From the NCBI GenBank assembly GCA_964057225.1, contig OZ059897.1, positions 14,756,001-14,820,000 on the forward strand: a DNA stretch of 64,000 nucleotides, given 5' to 3'. Made by a program: the position numbers and the translations under genes. Shown here piece after piece: positions 1-12,660 of this stretch; position 1 is the stretch's first letter; every line of letters starts with the position of its first letter. The DNA is from Auanema rhodensis. Taxonomy: Eukaryota; Nematoda; Chromadorea; Rhabditida; Rhabditidae. The notes beneath the pieces were generated by a model that worked only from the letters and a program-made list of their open reading frames with translations, did no database searches and was not told the origin of the DNA.

Positions 1-2194
<2,194 letters not shown>

Positions 2195-2329
2195 GGTTCC
2201 ATAACTTCTAAAACTTCATTTATTAGTAAGAGTGAACAATGGTTAAAACGTGGAGAAGAGATCAAAAAAAATCACAAAACCACAAAATAACGAGGTACAT
2301 AATATAAACTAAAAAAAACTAAGCACTAA

Positions 2330-3073
2330 TTATTCTTTTTTGCTCTTATTTCTGCTATTCCACAGTACAGGAAGAAGAGAAACAATAGCAAAGAAAGTAA
2401 GTAGGAGTACGGAATTCCAGCTCCAGGCAACGTTGGTATGGGTCATTTGTTCTAAAGTTGAACCAGCTTGAATATACAAGAATGATGGAGGAGCAACGCC
2501 TAAGAAAGTTCCCCAAAAAAATTTTGCAAATGGCACATTAATTACAGGACTAGCAATATTGATAAACCAGTTTGGTAATAAAGGAGTAACACGTAAGAAA
2601 ATTATGTAACTTAACAAATTTCCCCTCTGCTTGTCAACTTCTTGTTGCCAAGAGGTAATTTTTTCCGGAAAACGTTTAATCACAATATCTCGACCAAAAA
2701 GATACGACAGCATATAACAGACTCCAGCTCCTATTGCAGAACAACTACAGACTAAGGTAATTGCGATCGGAAACGAAAATAGATATCCAGAAAGAATTGT
2801 CAAGAAGATTGATCCAGGAATCGCGAATGATTGCAGTAAAATATAAACGACAACTATTCCAGAGATAACGGTGACAAAATGAAGCTCCTTGTAATGAGAC
2901 AGCACTCGGCCAAGTTTTTTAGCATCATCCAAATTTCGAGGATATTTGAAATCGTTCCTATCCGATTCTGATAACTCAGGAAAATTTGTATAAATAGTTG
3001 ATAAGGCTAGGCCAAAAGCTAATAATAGTCCTCCAGCTACAAGAAGGCGCTGTCCTGCAGTTACATTACTCAT
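2330..3073 (-). CDS. TMEM41B-like VTT-domain ER membrane protein
   Basis: Single-exon, 247-residue multipass membrane protein of the VTT (VMP1/TMEM41/DedA) family. Family knowledge: TMEM41B is an ER phospholipid scramblase acting in lipid mobilisation and autophagosome formation. Seen: an N-terminal membrane segment (residues about 8-28), a second near 65-85, then the VTT core with family hallmarks AIPGSIFLTILSGY (residues about 84-97), CYMLSYLFGRD (about 118-128), RVTPLLPNWFINIASP (about 161-176) and GTFLGVAPPSF (about 188-198). A final hydrophobic helix precedes a basic tail (SRNKSKKE). An acceptor-like attttag lies 2 nt before the ATG, consistent with trans-splicing. The gene lies immediately upstream of eat-3 on the same strand and diverges from rab-39. 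The hallmark motifs match human TMEM41B closely as recalled. Confidence 0.93.
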   Translation of the reverse strand: MSNVTAGQRLLVAGGLLLAFGLALSTIYTNFPELSESDRNDFKYPRNLDDAKKLGRVLSHYKELHFVTVISGIVVVYILLQSFAIPGSIFLTILSGYLFSFPIAITLVCSCSAIGAGVCYMLSYLFGRDIVIKRFPEKITSWQQEVDKQRGNLLSYIIFLRVTPLLPNWFINIASPVINVPFAKFFWGTFLGVAPPSFLYIQAGSTLEQMTHTNVAWSWNSVLLLTFFAIVSLLPVLWNSRNKSKKE

Positions 3074-3494
3074 ATCTAAAATTGGAAATTTTGAGAAAAT
3101 TGGGAAAATAGTAGCTTATAAATTCTACAAATAATTCAATAATAATTTTTTAACCAATTATTGAAGAAAATAAAAATAATAAGCAGAGCCAATTACATCA
3201 CGATAACAACAGTTAGAAAGCTTGAATTTTAATTATTATAAAGAAAAAACCACATTTTGCAGTCTACATTTCATCAGAAAATATTGGCAAAATTTCAATG
3301 CGGGGTGCATTCGACGATTATGCAATATACGCACACTCCACAAAAATTCTTCAATCCGCCCTCGAGATCATGCTTCTCGCGTAGTCATGATGTAACATAT
3401 TGCAACTTTATTTGTTATTTTATTTTTATTTTTTTGAAAATCTATATTTTTTGAAAAAATTCAACTTGTTCATATAAACACATATTATATTCAG
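3074..3494. other. Divergent intergenic region (TMEM41B-like / rab-39)
   Basis: 421 bp between two divergent start codons. AT-rich, with no coding exon seen. It should hold both promoters and outrons. The last bases before the rab-39 ATG form a splice acceptor (tatattcag). Confidence 0.5.
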
Positions 3495-4313
3495 ATGGAG
3501 TATAATTTCATTGGCGATGACTTTGGACCACTGTTTCATTATCAATATCGGTTTATATTAATTGGAGATTCCACTGTTGGAAAATCAAGCCTTTTGAAAT
3601 ATTTCACTGATGGACGTCCTGCTGAGATCACTGACCCCACCGTGGGCGTTGACTTTTATGCCCGTATGGTTGAGCTCAATCCTGGATATCGTGTTAAACT
3701 ACAATTATGGGACACTGCTGGGCAAGAAAAATTTAGGTTTTTTAAGATAAATATATACTATATAATTTTGCTCTTTATCAGATCAATTACTCGATCTTAT
3801 TATCGCAACTCTGTAGGAGTTATGCTCGTATACGATATAACGAATAGAGCCAGTTTTGAACATATAAATTCATGGCTTCAAGAAGCTGAAACAAATGTTG
3901 GTGGTCCAAATCCTGAAAAATGTGTTTTTCAGTTAATTGGACATAAGTCTGACTGTGGCGCAAAGCGTCAGGTTCGTGTTATCATTTCAAAATGACAATA
4001 ATTAATTGTTATTTCAGGTAGACTACGAAGAAGGAGAATACTTCGCTAAATATCATAAAATGAAATATATTGAAACTTCTGCTATAACAGGGGAAAATGT
4101 TTTAGAAGCATTTCTCATGATGGCCAATGAAGTATGATAGTTAAATAAGTATAATTATAGCAATATTTACAGGTTCATTCTCGAATAAAAGACGGTCATC
4201 TGAGAACTCAAGACGGTTGGGAAGGAATACGGAGTGGAACTATGCGTTCTCATTCAATTTGCTTATCAGATGATGTTCCATATGCTTCAAATTCCCCAGG
4301 TTGTGGATGTTAA
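3495..4313 (+). CDS. rab-39: Rab39-type small GTPase
   Basis: Rab family GTPase of the Rab39 subgroup, which acts in endolysosomal and autophagy-linked trafficking (family knowledge). Four exons: 3495-3736, 3782-3971, 4018-4131, 4173-4313. They join to 228 residues with all phases consistent. Seen: P-loop GDSTVGKSS, switch I TDPTVGVDF, switch II WDTAGQEKFRS, a GHKSD variant of the NKxD guanine-specificity motif, ETSA, and a C-terminal CGC for double prenylation. The DGWEGIRSG block before the variable tail is typical of Rab39. An acceptor (tatattcag) abuts the ATG directly, so the mature mRNA would have only the spliced leader as 5' UTR. The GHKSD substitution is shared with vertebrate Rab39 (GHKCD) rather than being a lesion. 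Confidence 0.95.
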
Positions 4314-4768
4314 TGGAAACATAGTTTCCGACTTGTTGTACCCTTGCTTTCTCATTTTTCTTCCCAAGTCTTTTAGTCGAACGGGTAATAATCAAATGCG
4401 AGATCTAGGTTTTCACTCAGGAATGTTTAGCTTAATCAAATTCCGGTCTTTTCATAGATGCTAGTCATTTTTTTTTGTATATAATTGAATAGTTTGGGAT
4501 AATCTTTTTGCATATTTTCATTCAATAATATTTTTCATACGTACCATTAGTTTCAAGTGCTGAAAAAGTATATAAATGAATATATTTAATGAACTTTCTT
4601 AAAAAATAAATTAATTAAAACAAGGATAGTCATCATAGAAATCTGACGAATATGAACCGGATGCTGCATATACAGTAAAGTAAAGAAAAATTATATCCGT
4701 CGCCGACGGGCACCATTAGAGGTCAATCACATTCAAGGCTATTTACAAAATAAGGAATGTAATAAATA
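4314..4768. other. Convergent 3' intergenic region (rab-39 / wdfy-2)
   Basis: 455 bp between convergent stop codons. AT-rich, with no exon seen beyond the expected 3' UTRs. Confidence 0.5.
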
Positions 4769-6548
4769 TTAATTATTTTTGAACAGTGGCTTCACATCCC
4801 AAATCATTACAACCCGGTTTTGTCCTACAGTAACCAGTTTACCTAATGTCTCTTGAAGATGCATAGCTGTTACTCCAGTGCGTAAATCGTGAGAAACAGC
4901 CAAAGAAGTTAAGCTATAAAAAAACTGTTAAATCTCTCTTTCTCAATATATATATATATATAAGTTCTTACTCGAATTGTTGTGGAGTATCTTGCATTTT
5001 TTTGTGACAAATGTTGCATATCCTAACAGGTAATTCATATCCCATTTTTGGAAAAACTGTCCAATTATCGCAACAAGTTCCGCATACGGCTTTTCCACAG
5101 GTACGGCAATGATGTTGGCGATTACCAAAAGCCTAAAACAAAAGTTACAATCTAATATGCAAGCTTAGGTTAAACTTTTCGTTGCCACATTGCTGCAATA
5201 TTCCAGAAGAATGGCTGCTCACAGATTTGACATTGATCGGAAGGAGCCCAGGCGGGTGTTTCAAGTCTGAATAGGAAAATTATCAAAGACTTCAAATATT
5301 CATAAACCTCGAAACATTCATATCCCAGCACACCAAACGGCCAACATCATCAGCTGAAAAGAGTCGATGAGCTCCCATTGCTGAGGATAGACGAGTCACT
5401 TTAGAGCCATGTGCACTTAAAATGATGTGATTTAACAAAAAAAATTAAATTATTCGAAAGACTTACTTAAGCTCATATGCTTCACCTCGTTTTCCACCTA
5501 TGTCCCACATAATCACCAAACTATCATGGCTTCCCGAAAAAAGAACTTCTTTTACACGATCCCAGGCAAGAGATGAAATAGATGCTAAGAGTAATATTTT
5601 TTTAATCCTGTGTTAAATGAATCTTACATGTATGAGCACTCAATTTGCTGACCAATTGAGCAGATGTACCATTCAATCGAAGAACAATTACATTTCCTCC
5701 ATGATCTCCAACAAAAATAAATGGTAAATCAATTACAAGAGCTGTGAAGCTGCTGTCCCCTTGGAAAATTCCAGATCGAGTTCCTGTCTCAGAGCAATGC
5801 CAAATAAGACTCTTATCTTTAGAACAACTGAAAACAAGTTCCGAGTCCAATGCAAGACACAACCCAGAAATTGGTCCTGAAGTATTTAGTGAGCACAGTA
5901 TTGAAAATAAGGATACCTGCATGAGCATTCCATCGCCTCTGTTCCGTCATACTGTTGTTATCTTCTGCGACAAGATACTCAAAAACATGTCCATTGAGTA
6001 GCCCAACAAAAAATCTGCAAATTAAGAAAGTAACCTTGTTCAATGATGTTATTTAAATCATTTTAATTTGAATGTTGTTACAACCGTTAATAAACAAAAA
6101 TGACTATCAAAAGATAGAACAGGCTCTTCTTTATAATCAAACATTTTCAAGCATAAAGAATTTATTTTATTGCTCAGGCAATGACTAACCTCCGGGTTTG
6201 CTCACTATAGAATAAACACGTAGGGGCAACAGGCATGGGATGATGGATAGATGGCCAAAACTGTCCATTATCTCTCTTTAAATACAGTCTAATAGAACGA
6301 TCGTCACAAACCTTAAAGTGAAATATAAATTAAGGTAAAAAAATCACTTCAAACCGTCCAAACACCTTCCTCCTTCTCCAGAAGAAAAACGTCATTTACA
6401 CGAGCTATGTGGCCATCGATTTTATGCAAGAGAACTCAAAATATCACGTTAATATAAGTCTGATTGTTTTTTAAAACTTACTTGGCTTAACATCAGCACC
6501 AATACTACTAGCTTGACTATTTGGACGCGAATTTATTACTGCTGACAT
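4769..6548 (-). CDS. wdfy-2: WD-repeat and FYVE-domain protein (WDFY2-like)
   Basis: Early-endosome adaptor made of a WD40 propeller with an inserted FYVE zinc finger that binds PI3P (family knowledge for WDFY1/2). Seen from the start at 6548: MSAVINSRP, then WD blades with [40 protein letters not shown] and [10 protein letters not shown]. Near 5250-5050 comes the FYVE domain: [14 protein letters not shown], then [13 protein letters not shown] with a CxxC partner (ICNICHKK). The last blade ends [14 protein letters not shown]. Roughly nine exons; introns are mostly 40-60 bp, and the longest (about 6015-6193) splits NPGG-side codons cleanly ([12 protein letters not shown]). The ATG directly follows an acceptor (caattcag). 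Convergent with rab-39 and divergent from the CSA-like gene. It corresponds to D2013.2 in C. elegans as recalled. Confidence 0.92.
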
Positions 6549-7318
6549 CTGAATTGATCGATAATTAGAATTAAATGTATGCACAGTTGAAACTCGAGCT
6601 CTAAACAATTATATCTTATACAAAAATTAATGAAATTCAAAATAGTAAACGATAGCAAATCAAATCAACTAAAACATGGTAATTCTAAACACAACTAAAA
6701 TAAAATAAATGAATAAGCTCACAAATAAGGAAGAACATCTTCAGAATTATTCTTTCGGACTTTGCATTAATGCACATGAAAGTCGCAGTCTTTCGTAGTA
6801 TGATTAGTATATCTGACGTCAGTTCAAAAATATTTAGAACAAAAACGATTTGAAACATAGTATTTTCGCGTATTCTTTAACTATTACATATAGTTACTTA
6901 ATATACTAAGTGTATATCCTATAACTTTAATCAAACCTTAGATATTGTGGCTGTCGTATTCAAGTAAGTATCTAACTTGAAGACTTATTTGTTGGGATGA
7001 TATATACAATATATTATTATTAACCAAAGAAATATTACATTTTAAAATTGCTCTTTTCACATTTTTTGGTTAGTAACATTTGTGTGTTTATAATGTAATT
7101 TAATGAATCAACAACAAAAAATATTTCCTTTGGCGTCGAAGGAAACATATAATCATATAATCATGTATAGGAACTAAGGCATTCGCTGACATTAATTTGG
7201 TTCAAAATATCATACTCCTCCCGTTACATGTCGGACCGTGCAGAATGTAGCCAAGTCAAAGTGGAAATCGAAAAAAAGCCTAAGCTTGATTACAGTATTC
7301 GCTCAGTTTTGAACAGAG
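6549..7318. other. Divergent intergenic region (wdfy-2 / CSA-like)
   Basis: 770 bp, AT-rich. An open stretch begins at 7228 (MSDRAECSQVKVE...), but it runs into the acceptor gttttgaacag that abuts the downstream gene's ATG and stops shortly after, so I treat it as outron, not coding. Nothing else recognised. Confidence 0.4.
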
Positions 7319-8879
7319 ATGTGTTTAATCACCGGTATATATCAGATTGACGAAGATGAAGTTATGAATGGTTGTTTTAGGAAGGATTTATTGTCTTATG
7401 AAAGGAATTTAATTGAAAAACGATGGTACAATGTAGTTCGTAATCCAAAAGACCTAAGTGCTTGTCCTCTAGGATATTATTCGTGCATTGATATTGATGG
7501 TCTGGAAAATAACTAGTTAGTAATATTTGCTAGTTTCATGATATAACATAGACAACGCAATTAATAATTTTAAAAATATTACGTTTAGCTTAGTCAAAGG
7601 CTCTTCTCATGGTGATATCACATTCGTTGACATTACTGATGAATTAAACCCAGTAGTTACTGATAGTTATAAATAGTAGGAACGTTCTATATGTTCAAAT
7701 CACATTAGGAATCATGTTTAGCGAAAGTGATTTTTCGTGCACAAATGCTGATTTTATTCAATTTGGGCCAACCATGGAAACTTTTGTGTTTTCATCGGCA
7801 GACGGGTGCATCCGAGTTGGTTAATTCTGGACTCCTTATTATTTTAAGCTATTATTTAGTTGTACGATGTTACTATGAATTATCCCATTGAAGAGATTGA
7901 CATCAATAGAAACTTGAGGAGCTCTGCGATTGCTTTTGATTTCAATCGGCGTAATCCTAAAAAGCCATTACTTGCTTACGTTGGTAGGGAAGATGTGCAT
8001 ATAAGTTTCTGTGATTTTCGGTATTGAAACATAGTCTTTTATGAATGTTTTCTTTATATTTTCCAGAGCAGGAAAATCTATGGCTCATATAAAACACAAG
8101 ACGGCAATGTCTGCAATATGTTGGCAGCCTGGTGATCATGATCTCATTGCCGTAGGCGATAATGCAGGAATGTTAAGCTTATACTCCTTGAAGTAAGCAC
8201 ATGGTACTCAGCATCTGAATAATTTAAATTCTTTCAGACATACTAAGAAGCCTCTGCTTTCTGCAAAAACGTTTTATTCCCCAGTTTTAGGTATACGATT
8301 TACTGATGACGGCATTTATATGATTTTAATCGATGGTTCTTTATGTATTCGCATATTTAATGCTATTAATCTTGAACTTCAGGGAATGTTTACAATAACT
8401 GTTAGTTTCCTCTCTACTGAAACAGCCTTATTTTAGTTTTTGCAGGGCAGACATAAGATGAACCACCCTGAAAGGTTTTTAAGGAATATAAGCGTGACCA
8501 ATGAAGGCAAATTTTTAAAGATAGCAATTCCTAATAAAGACTCTTGTCTATTTATAATTATACATGAGGTATGTTTCACCCTGTTTAAGTTTATATTTGA
8601 AATGACGTATTATTGAGTTTTCAGCTGGCAATCGAACCTTTGTACCAAATTTTTACTATTGATGCAGGAGTAAGAGCTATACATTGTTGCACCTTCCGTT
8701 CTCGTTTTCAACAAGTAACCCATATCCATAGTTCTGTGCTTAATTTTTTTCAGGTTGTGACAAGTGGAATCACATCTGTTCTTTGGAATGGCAATTTGAC
8801 GGAGGAACAGAGCAAAACCTCAGTTCAGCACTTATACGTTGATGAGTGGAGCGACGAGGAAGATAATCTTCGCACGTGA
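7319..8879 (+). CDS. csa-1: WD40 protein, ERCC8/CSA-like (transcription-coupled repair)
   Basis: Nine exons join in phase to 388 residues: 7319-7515, 7589-7675, 7722-7815, 7860-8020, 8067-8192, 8238-8400, 8446-8568, 8625-8714, 8754-8879. Human CSA is about 396. Seen: WD-type blades (SSADGCIRLYDV, MSAICWQPGDHDLIAVGDN, GIRFTDDGIYMILIDGSL) and a C-terminus (AIHCCTFRSRFQQ, VLWNG, then an acidic DEWSDEEDN end). These line up with the CSA tail as I recall it (DCCVFQSNFQEL, ILAW, DAWSSSDEE). Family knowledge: CSA is the substrate-receptor WD40 subunit of a CUL4-DDB1 ligase that acts at RNA polymerase II stalled on damaged DNA. The start follows an acceptor (ttttgaacag) by 2 nt. The sequence is divergent, so the CSA call rests on length and C-terminal architecture; a different nuclear WD40 protein remains possible. 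Confidence 0.68.
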
Positions 8880-11330
8880 ATTTATATCTGTACAATAGAG
8901 CACGGATATTTCATCATAAATAGCGTTTTTAGGAATGAATACAGCGAATAATTATTCGAGCATGTTCAGTCTTATTATGTGTGTACATAATTGCTATGTA
9001 CCTAAAAGCGTCAGGTATTGCGTAAGACAACAAAACGAAGAGGTCATCATGGTTCCTGCTTCGTTCTACATATCTTCTATCTATTAGTTGAATGCAGAAG
9101 CCCACTTCGCTCCTATTATCTCTTCCATATGTATCATCAGAATGTTTGTTTGGTCTACTTGATATCCTTGTGTTCTCAATGAGTTATGATGTTTTTCCTT
9201 GCACTTATCTTAGTTCTACATATCCGTACACCAGGTTGGCATTCTGTACTGGCAGGATAGCATTTAGTCTTTTGCTCTATAATAAGCCTTTCAAATTTGA
9301 AATGTTCAATTCTATTGATTTCCTAGTAAGCTTTACTTTGTATATAATATATTTATATCCAATTCATCTTTGTTCACCGTTATTAAGCTGTAACTAGCTG
9401 TCCATAATAAGCAGAACCCTGTTTGTCTCTTTCTTCTATTAGGTGCTCCGGCTCTACTAGGACATTGTATATGCAAGCCATTCTAATTTCAGTTGGCCCA
9501 TGTGTGAACGCAATTCTATTGCGTTGAGCTGTCTCTCCTTTGTATCTTCATGTGTGCAACTCATTCAACCATGCTGTCTATAAGCTTTAACTTTTCCTAC
9601 CCTTTTGGTTTCGAAGTCCTCAACAATCTTGCATGACTATATGCTGTAAAATAGCCATTTTCTATTGTTGATATATCCAATATGATGAGTATTTCTTAGG
9701 AATACTTAGTATATTGTTATTTGCTGCTTCTTTTCTTCAACACTGTCGATCCTGTTGAGCTCTTAATAAGACTATTCGAATAACTCCATATTTTCTTTAC
9801 TATTTCTCTCACATTTTGCTATATAGTTTATGTAAAAGGTCACGCTCGACAGGCAAAAGCTTGTTGTGTGGTCTTGTCTATTGTGTGTTCATTGACCAGT
9901 TCGTACATATGACGCGCTGACTTCGACAACGATTCTCGATCTTCTGTTCTAAGAATAAGAAGAAATTTCTTAACGAATGGTATTTATGTATCAACTACTA
10001 CCTTGTAGCAGCGAGACTCATCTGAATAAACAGAAAAGCGCGCTAACAATGATCATACCTCTCATTCGACACAACGATCCAACTATCTAACCAGCTAGGC
10101 CTTCAATCTAACGTCTTTCTCTGCTTCTGTATACCTTCTATCCGGAGCTTCTCAAGAGTTCCTGTTAAACTTAATGTTTAACCGGGATTTAAAACCGTAG
10201 AGTGTCTATGTTTCACTTGACTGTATCGTCCAATCTGCATTATATGTCTGAACATCATGTTTGACATATAAGATATTTATATTTTTTATCCGCTCTATAC
10301 AAAATGCGTGAGCAATACATATACGAGAGAATTTGAAATTTGACTATCTTCTTTTCTTAATATATAATAGAATTATATTTTTTTTATATATTAAAATTTT
10401 TATTTTTTCAATTCATTAAGATTAACATTGTCGGAATTTCGGCTAAATATTCACATCCAAAATATTTCTGTTCCAACTGTTTTTTAAACATTTTTTGTTA
10501 TCTTTAAACAATTAACTAATACAGCTGTACAGTCGGAAAGTCGCTAAATATTCATTTATTATCTGGACAAATATGTTATAGCTAATGCAGCAACTGGTCG
10601 CTCTCGTTTATTTTTCTTTTGTATTTATTTTATGCTTTGACAAGGATTAAATTGTGCTAACTTATGCACTATGTAAAATGGGTTTGTATAAACTTCTTTT
10701 ACTACATATCTTGTGGTAATCTTCTATAAATAAAATGATATTTTAGATCAAGAAAATAGAAGTAGTAAGATGAAGAAGTATTATGTCAATCATTTTCATG
10801 AAACATCAAATCTTCATCCGTTTAAAGTCCTTAGAGAATAATGACTATATTGTAAAATTTGATTTTGCTTATAATTTTTTCCTCCAAACATATTTAATGA
10901 GGTCTAAGTGAATTTCTTGAACTTTTTTTTGTGAATTTTCTGCATATTGAGAATATATGATTGAACAGTTTCTCTTCTAAATATTCTAGCGGCTAGTTGT
11001 GGACAATAATCGATGTTGGGGATTGCAAATTTTAATTTGAGCTTTGCCTTTTCTATCTTGTTTGATATGTAATACCTTCACCTTACCTTTATCTTCCCGC
11101 TCGACAGAATTAGTAGAGAAGAAATGTAGTTTAGACAGATCAAAAGAGATAGGAAAAGGAGGTGGTTATAAGTGAATGCTGAAGTTACTATAGGGAAAAG
11201 GGTTTCTTTTTTCGTTGTCGAGTCTTGTCGCCGTTATCAGTTTGTAATGTCATCATCATCGTAATTCGTTTTGATATTGTAACTTCTTAAATGCCGGAAG
11301 ATCGAATGAGAATGAGAGTGAACGTTGGCA

Positions 11331-11334
<4 letters not shown>

Positions 11335-11409
<75 letters not shown>
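11335..11409. repeat. (TC)n dinucleotide microsatellite
   Basis: About 75 bp of nearly uninterrupted TC repeats. The same TC-rich flavour continues in shorter imperfect tracts across the region, for example 12095-12135 and 30055-30110. Confidence 0.97.
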
Positions 11410-11415
<6 letters not shown>

Positions 11416-12299
11416 CTTTTCCACAACCAGAGGATCGGTATTAGGTTTCCTTCTCGGAAATCCGATCTAAGTCTCTCTTCAGTTTAAGGATGCTTGTCCC
11501 ATCCGATTCATAGTTTGCAGGATCTTCTTTTTAACTGATTTAATTCTTATGAAGAACAATCAGAATGATATTCAAAAAGATGTTAAAAACCCATTATGTA
11601 TGTATCTCGTACAGATCGAATATTTCTCTTATCCTTAGTAATTGCAATGCTTTCTCATTTGATTGTTATAGATTTATATTTTCATCCATTTGAACATTAA
11701 TCTACTGTCCTTTTATTTTCTTTCTTGATACTCGATCCTTTAAATGCCTTTTATAGCAATTTTCCTTTGAAATATCGTCTTTACTTTTTTCATTTATATT
11801 CATGCTTATTCTGACTGTGCGAATCAGCTATCATCTATTCAACCTAAGGTTAATAAGCATCATCGCTTTCTTTTATTCTTTTCGAATTCCTAGAAGTCCT
11901 AGCGAAAAACTAGCTTGATAGTTATGCAGATAGACCCATCGAAATCGTGTGTTGTCATCAGGCATGCGGCCAGCCTCGATAACCTTTTGGGGACATTCGA
12001 AATTCTGATTCTTTTGGAATGATGCGAAGTGACAGGACAACCAGGCAGCCAATACGTTAACATACCAAATGTGGCTAAAGGTATCCACTGTGAATTTCTC
12101 TCTCTCCCTCTCCCTCTCTATTTCTCTCTCTCTATCTTTTTCTGTTGCTATAACTCTTCATTTACTGGCTCTTTCTTCTTTTTTTCTCTCTCATTCTCCA
12201 CATTCTCTTTTATTTTATAAAGGCAAGCATTTATTTAATCCAATTTTAAAAACTCAACCCTTTTCAATACGGATTTATACTATATGCAAAAAAAAGATT

Positions 12300-12660
12300 A
12301 AAACCTTGCGGTTAGCATCAGCGTCATGTCGACCTTCTTCTACAGCAGCAATAAGAGCTTTACCAAACGCCTGCTCTAGGATTCCTACTTCGTTTCTTCG
12401 TTAAAGCTTCAAGGTCTTTTCTCAGATTCTTTCTTTGTATCTGTATGCTTATCCATAATTTGTGCACTATTTTCCACTTTTTTCAAATCTTTCGCTGTTG
12501 AAAATTCGATGACTTCTCCCTTCTCAATTATCTTGAACAGCTGGTAGTAACGAGATGAAGCCTGAGATGTTCTGGCATGAGTAGATTGTCTTCATATCAT
12601 CATAACCCCACAGAGCTTATCAGAATCACTCCATTTTCTTTCTTAACTCTCCCCATATTG
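12300..12660 (-). pseudogene. Frame-disrupted coding-like fragment, family unknown
   Basis: Read on the minus strand, about 12563-12410 is an open, lysine/glutamate-rich stretch (SSRYYQLFKIIEKGEVIEF, then KHTDTKKESEK) that follows an acceptor-like acatctcag. It hits a stop, but the sense continues one frame over (DLEALTKKR) and then in the third frame (ILEQAFGKALIAAVEEGRHD, DADANRK) before a donor-like aag/gttttaat at about 12303. Two single-base frame changes within about 50 bp, plus a stop upstream near 12588, suggest a decayed gene piece or sequencing indels in a real exon. It looks like a helical coiled-coil or BAR-like segment, but I do not recognise the family. Caution: this strand is purine-rich, which by itself yields K/E/R-rich conceptual translations; the alanine-rich FGKALIAA stretch is harder to explain that way. 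Confidence 0.35.

Noticed and set aside
7228-7315. Open frame MSDRAECSQVKVE upstream of the CSA-like gene
   Set aside because: It runs into the acceptor that serves the ATG at 7319 and stops soon after; no donor links it, so it is probably outron.
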